A stretch of 64,000 bases of DNA, from assembly GCA_036898165.1 (NCBI GenBank), contig CM072528.1, positions 49,585,001 to 49,649,000 of the forward strand, in the 5' to 3' direction. The notes below the pieces were generated by a model, which saw nothing but the letters and a program-made list of their open reading frames with translations, did no database searches and was not told the DNA's origin. Source of the stretch: Silybum marianum (Eukaryota > Streptophyta > Magnoliopsida > Asterales > Asteraceae). Below are positions 1 to 11,367 of this stretch, piece after piece. Numbering within the stretch: position 1 is the stretch's first letter; each line of letters begins with the position of its first letter. The translations under genes were made by a program, and so were the position numbers.

Positions 1-109
1 TCATATAGCAAACCGAGACTACATATCAACACACACATAATGTTTGTGTTTTTAAATTGCATACTCTTAAACTGCCTGTACTTTTTGTGTATTTTTGTTT
101 TTGTTTTAG

Positions 110-156
110 GAATTAAGAGGGATGCAGCAATGAAGCCCAATGTAATGGCAATTTGA
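110..156 (+). CDS. Possible last exon of an upstream gene (partial)
   Basis: A T-rich tract ending in TTTTGTTTTAG looks like a plant 3' splice site. It is followed by a short open stretch, entered in phase 2, that reads IKRDAAMKPNVMAI and stops at TGA 154-156. An A+T-rich stretch that could be a 3' UTR follows to about 300. The rest of the gene would lie before the window, so the family cannot be named. The alternative frame stops after only seven codons. The call rests on the splice-site-like context alone and is weak. Confidence 0.3.
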
Positions 157-1122
157 AGGGAGCAAGATCAGCCTTTGAGTTGTTAAATTTACTACTTTCT
201 TGTATGGCTTAACAAACCATGTATAAGTTGGTTATATATAATCTTTTAGTTTTATGTTCTTGTAGGATGCTATCCAAATATATAAAAAGATTGAATATGT
301 TTTTTTAATCAATTAGAGTGTTTGTATTTTTCAATGTTTGTCCAATAGTTTTCAGCTATTTTTTTTTTGTAATTTGTTCCTCTTTAAAGTTACATTGTTT
401 GGTACTCGTAACAAGTTTTTTATCGCGTACCGAAAATACCATACAACTTCAAGACAAAATATCATGTCAGAACAAGAGTTAAATGATAAGTGTAAGAAGG
501 GATCACTTTTAATCTCACCCCACCTCATGAATTGCGATTATCACGGTGTGACAAGGATTGATCTGGTGCATCTTATGTGCAGTGCACCACATTAGTGTTG
601 ATCTTCAATAGGAATATAGGATCGATTCAACGGTGGAGATCACTTCTTAGGAGATTTTTGTTTACCTCTTAACAATTTCATTAAGACAACCTTTGATTTT
701 TGGCAAAAAAAAATAAGTGGCCTCTTAATGATTTCAAAACCCTCATTATATACTTCCCTTAACCATTAAAAGCCTTAATTACATCTAAACAATTAGATTT
801 CTTTTTGCACTTTATCATAAAGGCATCTTAATCATTCTGACCACTTAATCATCTTGCACCAAACCACTGTCAACTTGAAAATAAGCAAAACCCAACAAAG
901 AAAGCAAGTTATTCATCCCAGAAAATGGAATATATGCATAATACCAATCTTTTTAGCACAATACAAAAACACAACATCATTCTAACAAAAGATATTTGAT
1001 GCTCCCAGAAGGCACAAGATGAAGCTAAAATGATGTTTGCTTGTTCTCCCTACAACACATACTTGATAGATGATGAAACATCCAGCAGCAATATCTCTTC
1101 ATCTAACAAACTACCATTACTT
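157..1122. other. Spacer between gene ends, with a repeat at 494-652
   Basis: A+T-rich sequence separates the putative gene end at 156 from the stop of the acidic-protein gene at 1123, and probably holds both 3' UTRs. Positions 494-652 resemble the MITE at 31649-31856: both contain GATCACTTTTAATCTCA followed by a CATGAATTGCG block and a GGTGGAGATC block. This copy lacks clear inverted ends and seems decayed. No other gene is visible here. Confidence 0.5.
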
Positions 1123-3331
1123 CTACTTTCTCTTCTTAGCAGGTGGTTGTTCCTCTTCATCCTCATCTTCCTCCTCTTCATCATCTTCATCATCATCATC
1201 ATCATCATTATCTTGTTCATCATCATCATCGTCATCGTCATCATCATCATCACTGCCTTTATTACCATTTGCTGCTGGATCTTCATCAGGATCTCCTTCC
1301 TCATCATCATCATCATCATCTCCTCCTTCATCACCTGAGAAATCTTCATCAGCAGCATCATCATCATCATCTGCCTCCCCTGCATCCTCATCATCATCAT
1401 CGTCATCCTCTGTGTCACTACCATCTTTCTCTTCAAGTTCAGTTTTCTCCATCTTGTTAAGCTCAGCAAAAGGAAACCTGCAATTTTTCCATTTGTTGTT
1501 CAGTTTTAACTCACCCCAAATGTTTTTAACCAGAAACATGTGAATTTTATAAAAAAAAAAGGTGCTACCTTTGATTATTTCCCAATGTATCTGTGTCCTT
1601 GAGCAGAAATCCTGCCTGCTAGTACACACTCGTCCGATGTTAGGATGGTATATCATAAACAAAGACATTTGTGTACGAGCTAGCTCTTTTGTAAATGTAG
1701 GGTCAGATTCACGGGAAAACGCCAAAAAAAGAGAAAACTGAAGAACACCCTTGGAGCCCTCCATCTAGACAGTATGCACAAATGCATACCGTTACTTTGT
1801 AACATGCACTTGTGCATATGACTAATGCATATATATGCGTTGGTGCATAGAAAAAAAACAGCTTCAATCGCTTGTATGCATTTCTGCATACGGTCAGGTT
1901 GACGGGCTCCCAGAGTGTTCTTCAGTTTTCTCATTGTTTAGTGTTTTCCCTTGAACCTCCCTCTGTAAATGTATTGTATATCCACTAATATTTAGTAGAG
2001 ATATATGCAACTATGGGTCAACCTATAAGAATGTGCACCAAATGAAATAGTTCATTCAAGAAGTTAGTAACATAACGGGATCCAAAAGCCAAGTATAGTT
2101 GCTTTGGGTAACTATTACAACAAAGCAACTAAAAGAATTTGGTTTCAGGAACACTGTATGTGAAACCTCAACCAACTGCCATTAAAGAGGCTGATCCAAA
2201 GTTCTGCAATGCATATAGAAAGACACCCAAAGACCAATAATAGTCGTATTTCACTAAAAGCAGTGTATCAGCCAAAAATATCAGACAAACAAACATAAAA
2301 ATAATAACTTTTCATCCTCCTGAAACTACAATCTTGAGTTGGTAATATGCTCATCTGATATGCATGTTTGTATAGTAATACTGAAGTGGATCTTCATATC
2401 TAACAACATTATATCAGTTTTTACTGGTCCATATTATAGCAAGATCTTTGTATCAGCCAATAAAAATCATTTCCTGCCTCCTCTCCATCCATAAAAACCA
2501 GCTAATTGAAAAAAAAATAAAAGATAGTGGATGGTGAAACAGTTTCACATAGAAGAGAAGCATGCCAATTGGGATTTTCAACCAAAGTACAAACACATTT
2601 CCTGTTGGAGTCCCAGATCGGCTAGACTTGGACCATTTCTCCTCAGTTTATGTTAAAAAAAACTCCATTCTCCCCTAAAGGCTCGTTTGGAGAGTAATCT
2701 AATCCATGTAAACTAGGAATTTCAAAGCTAAGACTCTAAAAGCAGTGTTGTGTTTTAGAAGCAAATACATGTTAATAGGGATTTTTTTTACCTTACTAAA
2801 AAACTAAAGGAAACCCATAAAGGAATTTCCCAGATCCTATTAGAAAATGTGAAACACACCCACGAAAGAATCAAAGGACTTTTCAAATGGCTGCAAGTAT
2901 AATTAAAGCAAAACCTAACTTGCTAAATATCCCAACAAAAAGTTTAAATAACATGGGTCCAAACTCAAAAGAGCAAAGCATCAAACACCTGGTATGCATC
3001 CACGTACAGCAATATTCTAATTATAACTTGGTACTCCTAATAGCATAAAAACAAAAATATATGTTTACAAATTCTGTCTAAAACCCAAAAGCATAAACAG
3101 CAAAACATTTTACCATATAAGCAAAACCCCAATTACGTGAAACAGATAAATTAACAATAAATTAAAACAGATGTTTAGAGTAAGAATATACGCATATACC
3201 ATGGTGAGAAGGCAAGCAAGAGATCTCTGGGACGCCAAAATGGTCTGAAAAAGGCTATCTTGGTGAAGAGAAGAACCCATGTTGTTCTGCAAAAACCCTA
3301 AATCAGAGGCGAAAGATTTCCCTACTTCCAT
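1123..3331 (-). CDS. Acidic nuclear protein with C-terminal basic NLS (three exons)
   Basis: I model three coding exons: 3331-3200 (44 codons), 1615-1569 (47 nt) and 1477-1123. The introns are GT-AG and the phases match (0, then 2), giving 177 aa. Residues 1-44 begin MEVGKSFASDLGFLQNN and are Ser/Leu-rich; residues 45-59 are AGFLLKDTDTLGNNQ. Residues 60-75 (FPFAELNKMEKTELEE) lead into about 90 residues of almost pure Asp/Glu runs, and the protein ends in PPAKKRK, an SV40-type nuclear signal. Plant databases hold many proteins of this shape, loosely named prothymosin-like or VHS3-like. A histone-chaperone-like nuclear role is possible but not shown. The ATG at 3331 is preferred to an in-frame GTG at 3370. 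Intron 1 is about 1.6 kb and carries a MITE. An extra small exon cannot be excluded. Confidence 0.72.
1700..1963. mobile_element. Mutator-type MITE in intron 1 of the acidic-protein gene
   Basis: The ends are inverted copies: GGGTCAGATTCACGGGAAAA on the left matches the reverse complement of TTTTCCCTTGAACCTCCCTC on the right. A second inverted block, GAGAAAACTGAAGAACAC, lies inside. The direct repeat TGTAAATGTA flanks both sides (1690-1699 and 1964-1973), a 9-10-bp target duplication as made by Mutator-like transposases. The core carries GCACAAATGCAT words shared with the repeats at 33630 and 56142. Confidence 0.7.
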
Positions 3332-3560
3332 TGCCAGAATTCGAAGAAAATTATCTTGGACGGACCCCACTTGATAAATATTTTTACAGATGGAAAATGA
3401 AAGGACTATTTGGCTAAAAGTGATGAAACTAGGAGCATTTGGTTAGGGTTGGGATGTGGATTCTTTGGGTGTTGAATCTAGAAGCTAGGGTTTTGCGGGG
3501 TAGACCTCCATTTTTATAAGTAAAATTGGGAGCAATTTTGACTTTGACCGGGTGTTTAAA
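3332..3560 (-). promoter_or_regulatory. Upstream region of the acidic-protein gene with a telobox-like motif
   Basis: This is the likely 5' UTR and core promoter of the minus-strand gene. On the minus strand it contains AAAACCCTAG (3485-3494), close to the telo-box AAACCCTAA common near transcription starts of plant growth and ribosomal genes. No clear TATA box stands out. The exact start of transcription cannot be read from the sequence. Confidence 0.4.
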
Positions 3561-4770
3561 TCAACTCATTTTTAATATTACTATTTTTTTTAAGTAACCC
3601 CTTTGTAATGCATACAATTTCTTAAAGTATTGAGTATTAATCGATTTTTTCAAAATAAAGTAAATGAGAAAAATTGTAGATTTTGAATTAAAATTGAGTT
3701 ATAATAAATTTTTTAAAAGTTTTTTTAGAAAAAAAAAAGGTTTTTTTATTCAAATATGAAGATTACTTTAAAAATAATTATCATGTGAAACAAATATTTT
3801 TATATATATATATATTATTGTCAATAAAAACTTTGAAAATAATTATTTGAAAAGAGGACAAATATTTTAATTGATAAATTAAATATTTTAATTAATGTTG
3901 TATTGATTTTGGAGAATCTTTTAAAGATGCTCTCAATTGTTACATTGATTTTTAATAAAAAAATCTTTATAACCCTTTAACAACTTTCTATCTTATTTTT
4001 TAAAATATAATTTTTTTTAAACTTAAAAAAAGTAAGGAGAAAAGTGAAGTTAGTACATATCTTGATTTTTTATTGACTTTTTTCGAAAGAGGTAAGAGCT
4101 AGTGATAGATTGAATTGTTACTATTATTTTATATAAAGTTTTTTATGAGTGTACTTTTTAATATTTAAATAATATAATTAATAATAAACTCTTTAATATA
4201 AAAAATATGTTGAAATTCCATATAATTTATTTTAGGGGAGTGCTAACGGCACCCCTATTATGGATAAAAATTACATGTCCCAAATTCAAATGTCTCATTA
4301 TTGTTCCACAAATGAAATTAAGACACCTCAGCTTTTCATTTATTTTAAATTTATTTAATTCATTTTTATTTTCTCTCTCTGCTTACATGTATCCATATGA
4401 TTGGTGGACATGGATGAGACATGAAAATTTAGGACGGGTGATTTTCATCCCCCTATTATAGGGGTGTTTACAGAATTTCTTGCATTTTTATAGGTTTGAA
4501 AATGTAAAAGGGGTTTTTGATATTGACCTTTGTAGAGTGTCATTAATATACCTTAGGGGTGTCATTAGCCTCCCCTTATTTTAAACTTTTTGATTTTTGA
4601 TTGTCTATTTTGAAAAAATTAGGGGCGTCATTAACCTTCCCTTATTTTAAATTTTTTGATTTTTGATTGCCTATTTTAGAAAATCATATATAATCTTTTG
4701 GAGATGTTTGGTGATACTTTATTGTAAAAAAAATATTTTAATTAAATAACAATAAAATACAATTAAATGT
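3561..4770. other. A+T-rich spacer with a 66-bp tandem duplication
   Basis: I see no gene. Positions 4553-4618 and 4619-4684 are a direct tandem duplication starting TTAGGGG(T/C)GTCATTA. A related word, GGGGTGTTTACAG, lies at about 4460. Positions 4240-4480 carry loosely inverted GTGCTAACGGCACCCCTA and TATAGGGGTGTTTA ends and may be an old MITE. Confidence 0.45.
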
Positions 4771-5483
4771 TGTTAGTCCCCAAAGAGAGATGGCTAAGCA
4801 AATGAGGGTTTTGTAGGAAGGGGGGAGGGTTGAATACAAACACACAGAATATACTTTTTTAAAATTTTTTAATATAAATATTAAAAATTTACACACAGAA
4901 AGTTTGTTGCGGAAAAGAATAGACACATTATTCTAACAAACTAAACACACAGATAACAGTAATTAACTTATACACTAAGGAAGTTAAAACAAGACTGTTA
5001 TAACACACAGGATTGCCGGAGTCAAACAAATAATCACTTTGAAGATTTGTTGAAAGCATGAGATTTATGGGAAGGACTTCATCTCCTTTTATAGTGCCCA
5101 TGCATGGGATGCATGTGGACAGCTGTCAAGGATTCATTAGTTGGAAGTGTATCTGCTGGACAAAGGAAGAGACCACTCCCTTTGTACTAGAATAATAGAT
5201 GAACCATTCTTTGTAGCACGTAATGTCAGATAACTTTATCTTCTTTTCTTCATGCTCTGTCCTATCAAACCTTTTAGCTAAAAGACAAATATTCCTTTTA
5301 TAAGAATAAAAGATAATGTCTTTATTTAAGGTTTAATGCCCAAGTTCTTGCTGCCCACATGTCTTGCATTTGTTGTGGGTCAAGAACTTATCTCTTAAAA
5401 ATTGCTAAGTGATACATGAACCTATGTATCACATCGGTGGATACCTTGTAAGGCTGGAATTGATAAGTGTACACATTACTTAG
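4771..5483 (-). mobile_element. Old solo LTR, left portion (Sirevirus family)
   Basis: This begins TGTTAGTCCCCAAAGAGAG and aligns with the start of the LTR at 5484, with many base changes. It breaks off at 5483 where the younger element inserted and resumes at 18267-18682, ending CCCAACA. The combined length of about 1.12 kb equals one LTR. The outer flanks carry a perfect 5-bp duplication AATGT (4766-4770 and 18683-18687), so this was a solo LTR before the second insertion. Confidence 0.88.
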
Positions 5484-6601
5484 TGTTAGTCCCCAAAGAG
5501 AGATGGCTAACTAAGAGAGGGGTTTTGTAGAAGGGGGGGTTGAATATAAAACACACAGAATATACTCTTTTTAAATTTTTTAATATAAATATTAAAAATT
5601 TACACACAGATAGTTTGATGCGGAAAAGAACAGGCAGACTATTCTATCAAACTAAACACACGGATAACGATAATTAACTATTACACTAAGCAAGTTAAAA
5701 CAATATCGTTATAGCACACACTTTGCCACACCAAACAAATAATCACTCTGAAGATTTGTTGAAAGCATGAGATTTCTGGGAAGGACTTCATCTCCTTTTA
5801 TAGTGTCCATGCATGGGATGCAAGTGGACAGCTGTCAATGTTTCATTAGCTGGAAGATTATCTGATGGACAAAGGAAGAGACCACTTCCTTTGTACTAGA
5901 ATAATGGATGAACCATTCCTTGTAGCACGTAATGTCAGATAACTTTATCTTCTTTTCTTCATGCTCTGTGAAGTCCCATCAAGCCTTTTAGCTAAAAGAC
6001 AAATATTCCTTTTATAAGAATAAAAGAGAATGTCTTTAATTAAGGCTTGGTGCCCAAGTTCTTACTCACGTGTCTTGCAATTGATGTGAGTCAAGAACTT
6101 ATCTCTTTGAAATTGCTAAGTGATACATCTCACTATGTATCACATCGGTGGATACCTTATAAGGCTGGAGTTGATAAGTGTACACTTTGCTTGATAACTT
6201 CTTCTTTCACTAAGTGACAAAAGTGTATACCCTTGTGAGTTGATATCACAGCCTTAGAAAAATATACCTGCAATTTCGGTGACCAAGATCATAGTGTCGG
6301 TGACCATGACATCAAACTTGATGACCTCATCTTATTTGATGTCCTTAGTACTTTTGATGACTTTTGAGTGTACCATCGGTGACCCACTATATTGGTGACC
6401 CAATCTTGACTTGGCAAGATGGTCTGAATATTGAAGTTGGTTGATACATCCAAAATTCCACTTTTTGATGTACAACCCCTTGATTGAATAGTCTTTGACT
6501 CTTCAATACTTGAAGCATATTTCGTACCTTCAAAAGAACTCCGTAAAAATTCATTCATACAAAGGAAGGTGGTTCATCACCAAATCATCGGTGACCCAAC
6601 A
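5484..6601 (-). repeat. 3' LTR of the Sirevirus element
   Basis: The plus-strand copy runs from TGTTAGTCCCC to GACCCAACA (1118 bp), so on the coding strand it begins TGTTGGGTC. It contains several TCGGTGAC words, a property shared with the internal repeats at 10620-11110. Its first 1 kb retains normal CAG and CTG sites. From about 6510 on, two such sites differ from the 5' LTR (CGT for CAG, CCGT for CCTGT). Confidence 0.92.
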
Positions 6602-6616
6602 ATCTCCCCCTATTTG
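6602..6616 (-). promoter_or_regulatory. Polypurine tract for plus-strand priming
   Basis: The coding strand reads AAATAGGGGGAGAT directly before the TGTTGGG start of the 3' LTR. This is the usual place and composition of a copia polypurine tract. Confidence 0.88.
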
Positions 6617-6966
6617 ATGATGATACCTGTAGGTTAGAAAAGAATTCTTTTTGACCCTTTCTATTTTTCTTTTGGGTTCTTTTGACTCAGATTTTTTTTT
6701 TTTTTTTTTCATTTTTTTTTTGATTTTTTTTTAACTGAGTATGTACAGTATAGAGTATAAATTGAATAAAAGAATAAGTATAAGTTTAAATATGTGCAAA
6801 GCTTGTAAAAATATTAACAAGAGATGGGATGGAAGAAAAGTATGAACTTTTATTAATCAACACATAGGATTGATCAGAGTACATGATTAACAAAGTTCAT
6901 ACTGCACTATACGTCCGCGGGATCAAGGATCCGAGGAGGGTTCTCTTCTTTTAAGTTCATCCAGGA
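6617..6966. other. Non-coding stretch between the env-like region and the PPT
   Basis: It holds a T-rich tract (about 6690-6733, A-rich on the coding strand), then A+T-rich sequence. No reading frame is visible. This is the usual untranslated part before the PPT of the element. Confidence 0.55.
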
Positions 6967-9900
6967 TCATTCTTGTGATGCCATGGTCTTCAATGGGAGG
7001 CACTCCAAGAATAGCGAGAGAGGAAGGAGGCGAGCCCTTGGAATGTCAGAAGCTCTGAAGAAACCTATGTTACCATAGATGTCCTCAAAGAATACTCCAA
7101 GTTCAGGCTCGGTGATCATGGTTTGCTCAGGATAAGCAATAGGAGTGAGAATAGAAAGATTAATACCTGATGCGTCAATCTTTATGCCCCTTTCATGAAG
7201 CATGGAAAAGTGTCCTTTCTTTTTGTTCTTTGGAGGTTTGACCAACTCTCCGGAAGAGACCACTTTTGAATAAGGTACATCCGTTGACCTTCAAGAAAGG
7301 TGACAAGAATATTATGCTCCTTTTGAATCTTCACCATTTTGACAAAGAGCTTTCGATGGTATTCGCATCGCTTCCTTATGTTTGCTTTTGCTCTTGTCAA
7401 TGCAATTTCCAACCTCTATCCATTCGGAGATACCAAGAGCTTCAAGCCAATCAACCTCACAAACTTTCATAAGAGAATCGGCTCTTTTAAGAGTGATAAG
7501 AAGTTTGGGAGAATTCTTAGTTGGAGGATGAATGGTAGCACCGATGATCTTTGAATCATCCTTTCTATTCTTCAACCTCCTTTTGAACCACTCTACTTCC
7601 TTTGCCTTCTTGGCCTCATCAACCAATTTTGCAGCTTCGTATTTCTTCTTTATATTTTCAAGCTCATCTTTTTGAGCTTGAATTGCATCGGTGACTTTGG
7701 CATGAACAAATTCATCATGAGCTAGCTTCGAGTACATTTGTCCGATCATACTCAAGCCGAGCCTTGATAGCTTCTTCTCTTTCGACCTCGCAAGAATTAC
7801 CCCAAGAGGATCGGTGAGTCTTTGGGCGAGTGCAAGTCTGAGAGTGTCTGCATGAGGATCTCTCATCCTTTTCTTTCTCTTTCTTTCTTCTTCCTGTTCT
7901 TCAAAAGAGAGAGGCTTCTTTCCTTTGGCTTTTTCTTTTCTTTTCTTCTCTTCTTCGCCTGCGGGTTGAGCATCGACACTCTCCCCTCAACACGCTTCGG
8001 GTACCAAAGGAACAGAACCACAACCACATCGGAGTCGGATGGCCGACGTCGGCGCCGGCATGCCGACGTCGGCGGCCGCTTTAGGCCGCCGCCGTGTCGG
8101 CGGCTTTGGCTGCTGTTGTGGAGGTCTTCACATTTTTCTCCCCCTCAGTGGTTGAACCCTTGAAACCCACTGAAGAGAGAAACTCCTTAATCCTCTCTAC
8201 ATCAGAGCAGAGACCCCCAAGTTTCTTTTCTACCCTCCGAAGGACAAACCCGTCGCATCTTGGAAGAAGGAATCACCAATATCAAGTTCACCCGTTGGAG
8301 AAGAGGTTGGAACTTTATCAATCTTGGTGTGTAGATTTGAGAGAGACTCCATTATTGCCTGTTGATTTGCAATAAGAGTAGAGATATTGGTGGCTTCGAG
8401 AAGAGGTGCTTCGAAGATCCCGAATGGATGAAAGCACGGATGTCGACTTGAAGAGAATCCTTGCCGAAGATCAAGGATATCCAAATGTAGAAGATCTAAA
8501 CATGTCATTAGAGTTGGGTGACTCACCGACAACTCCTCTATGTTAGACCTGAGAGATGAGGAAAGGGAATCCATTCTTTCCTTTTCCTTGGTTGCATGTT
8601 CTTCTAAGACCTCCACCCTTCTGATAGTATTACTGGTAAAGGTGGTGAAAGCCTCAGAAGATCATTCCACTTGCTTTGAAGACATGGGAGCAAGAGGATG
8701 AGGCTTTGATGGTTGATCGGCATCATCATCATCACCGGAAGAATAATCCACCAAACCCGTAGATTTTCTTGGGGGGATTTAGGAGATGAGGGGAGACACT
8801 CTTAGGAGAGTGTCTTTGAGGGGATTCCTCGCAATGGGTTCCTCCACACCCTTGTTATGTACGGGAGACGTACCTATCCAAGGAGTAGTGTCGGACATCA
8901 GAAAATCAGTAAAGAGGGTTGCTCCATCAAATGCACCTGGTTGTGGTGCATTCTCACGTGGAGTGTGGACACGGAGCTGAGAGAGCTCTAGGGGTGAAGA
9001 AGAGGTACCTTGGATGGGATACTCCAAGTCATCTTCATCAACTAGTAAGAAAGTTGATGAAGGAATAGTAAGGGTGTCCCTTTTTACAACCAAGTCCTTT
9101 TGAGAGGGCATGGAGGAGCCCGGGAGTAGCTAAGTGTTCCTTGGGTTTTGTGAGGATATTTTCAACACCTACTGGCTTTTGGGAGCCAGTAGATGGATCG
9201 TGTGCTTTAACCCTTTGGGTTCCCTTAGACTTCTTTGAGGAAGTCTTTGGGGGGCTTTTAGAGTTTCTCCGCTTATGGGATTTGGATGCTTGGGTGGAAG
9301 CCAAAGGCTCTTTTGGCTTCGTAGCATCGGTGGGTGCGGAGGTAGATGTGCCCGGCGCTTTGGATCTCTTAAGAGATTTGGGCACACCAGTGACTCTAGG
9401 TACAGAGGGGGTAGAAGACATACCTGAAGTTCTCTGAAGACGCGGTTCATTCTCTCCCCAAGTAAGAGTTGCATTTCTTGCAAACTCAACCATAGAAGGT
9501 CTGAGAGGGTTGTCTGATGCTAAGACAGCCTTTTTCATGATCTGGTTACCCACTTGGTGGAGAGGGAGATCATATACTATATCATCTCTTTTCTCTAATT
9601 TATCTGCCAACTTTGCATGAATAATAAGAGAGAAAAGTCGCTGAAATGGTACCTGAGGACGTCGGAGGGTAGAGAACGAGGAGATCATTTCATTAAAGAA
9701 ATAGCTGGCATAATCTATTTTTCTTTGAAAAATAAGAGCATGTGCCGGCTCGCCATTTCGAGAAGGTGGACCGATCCGGACCACCTGTCTTCTTGCTCAG
9801 ACACAGAATCAGATGAGCAAAGAAGAAGTTCCAAATACTTCCCATGTTTTTGCGCAATAAAGTACCCGGACCCTTTGACTTTGAGCCCTTCTTCTCTTCC

Positions 9901-10419
9901 AAATAGTTTAACACATCAACCACCATTTGATGTTCATTACCAAGAGGGAATGGTTCATAAGAATCATAAACAGGAAGCTTGAGAATGCTTCTAACATCTT
10001 CCACATTGAAGATCACATCATGTTCATCATTGCTTAGAACAGATGCAATAATTTGATCCGATGAGGCATCAAATGTGCAAGTTAACCAAAAGTTTCCAAG
10101 AAGAAACTTACTCATTTTGGGTTTTGCTGTCAGAGCATATTGTAGAGGGCATCTCTCGAAGAAACCAAAGAAACATCATTGTCCTCTGGATGAGCATTGT
10201 CAACTCCTATTCTTCCAAAGTAATTGCATGCAGGGAAGGAGAGAGATCCAAAGGTGATTGTTTGTTCTTCACCAATTCTTGAAGGAGAAGCCATTGAAGA
10301 AGATGGGAGTTGCAGGTTTGAAGTTCTTGCTTTTGAAGGTGATGAGAAGATGGGTGCGAGAAAGGTGGTGAAGTAGTGGGATGGGTGGTTATATATGAGA
10401 GGGAAAATTCAACTTTCAA
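6967..10419 (-). pseudogene. Env-like coding region of the Sirevirus element, interrupted
   Basis: Between RNase H and the PPT, minus-strand reading blocks follow one another in changing frames: 10419-10207, 10115-9693, 9784-9038, 8616-8230, 7866-7312 and 7263-6967. The upstream block has a folded-domain composition (SKFLLGNFWLTCTFDAS) and the middle is Ser/Pro/Lys-rich low-complexity sequence (about 9490-9150). The downstream block at 7866-7312 contains a charged heptad-like stretch (AQKDELENIKKKYEAAKLVD) that suggests a coiled coil. This position and layout match the extra env-like ORF of Sireviruses, whose function is unproven. I could not identify a signal peptide or a secure membrane span because of the frame breaks. 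It is long for the family, and the breaks may partly be consensus errors. Confidence 0.7.
8036..8107. repeat. G+C-rich palindromic cluster inside the env-like region
   Basis: About 70 bases are built of GCCGACGTCGGC, GGCGCCGGCATGCC and GCGGCCGC-like palindromes, far more G+C-rich than anything else in the window. It interrupts the env-like reading frames. It lies in an element with suspected CAG/CTG-to-CG errors, so an original Ala/Gln-type triplet run is possible. Confidence 0.55.
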
Positions 10420-10619
10420 AATTAATGATTACTTTTGGTGATTGAAAGGTCAGAATTCTAAGGGTTTAGGGTTGAATTCGGCGCATGGTCTGACATTGAT
10501 GATGTCATTAGGGATAAGAACAAATAATCTTGCTTATCAAGAGTGGTAAGTCAAGAGTTATCTTTTAAGGGTTAAGAAGGTGAAAGGTTTGAAAAGGTTA
10601 CCTTGGAGAGTTTAAAAAA

Positions 10620-11110
10620 AAAAAAACGTCGGTGGCCTCATAAAAGGGACAAACGTCGGTGGCTCAGTAATGAGATAAACGTCGGTGGCTTTGTGTGTGA
10701 GAGATAGACAAACGTCGGTGGCTAGATGCGACCGTCGGTGGCTCAATCAAGGGTGCAACTTCGGTGGCTCGAATCACAGTGCAACGTCGGTGGCTCGAAC
10801 CAAGGGTGCGACGTCGGTGGGTATAGTGATGACGTAGGCTAGTGACGTAATCAAAACGTCGGTGGACTGAGAGTGACGTAAGAGAGAGAGAGACGTCGGA
10901 AAGAGGGATGGTTTCGGTGACTGGGGTGCCGTCGGCGGCTCGTCGGTGGGCACACAGCCACCGTCGGCGGCTCGTCGGTGGGCAGATGTCGGAAGGTGAC
11001 GTGATGGTGGTTTAAAGGGTAACGTCGGCGTCGTCGTCGGAAAGAGGATGGATGGTATCGGTGGCTCTTGGTGGTATGGTGACTGTCGGTGGATGGTTAT
11101 ATGGTTTTAG
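10620..11110 (-). repeat. Irregular tandem array of CGTCGGTGGC-type motifs
   Basis: A dozen or more copies of (A)CGTCGGTGGCTC or TCGGTGAC-like words occur at uneven spacing of about 20-45 bp between the RNase H end and the env-like start. The same TCGGTGAC word recurs five or six times in each LTR. On the coding strand it reads GCCACCGACG. Sireviruses are reported to carry iterated conserved motifs in non-coding regions, and this array may be the counterpart here. Confidence 0.75.
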
Positions 11111-11367
11111 GGTTAGGGTTTGAGAGAAGAAAATAGAAAGAGAGAGAGAGAGAAGACATGTCGGTGACTAAGTCACCGACTTTATATATATATATATTTT
11201 TATTTTCTTTTTTATTTTTATTTTTATATAAATATATTAATATAATATATAATATATCTATAAAGTATACATATAATATATATATATATATAAAACATAT
11301 AACATATATAAGTTATAAATATATAAATGTATATAATAACATACATTATATATAAATATAAAATATA
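11111..11367. other. GA-rich and TA-rich simple sequence between pol and the env-like region
   Basis: A (GA)n tract at about 11130-11155 is followed by about 190 bases of almost pure A/T with many TATA words. No coding potential is believable; a low-complexity frame at 11158-11355 is only Ile/Tyr/Asn codons. Confidence 0.6.

Noticed and set aside
1030..1543. Long plus-strand frames rich in Ser, His and Ile
   Set aside because: They are antisense shadows of the Asp/Glu codon runs of the minus-strand acidic-protein gene (GAT/GAC/GAA read as ATC/GTC/TTC).
8786..9437. Plus-strand frames in the env-like region
   Set aside because: They are shadows of the minus-strand coding blocks of the retroelement.
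10620..11110. A coding minisatellite
   Set aside because: Unit spacing is irregular and not a multiple of three, with stops in all frames, so a non-coding motif array fits better.
11158..11355. A Tyr/Ile-rich small protein
   Set aside because: It lies entirely in (TA)n-like sequence; the frame is open by composition only.
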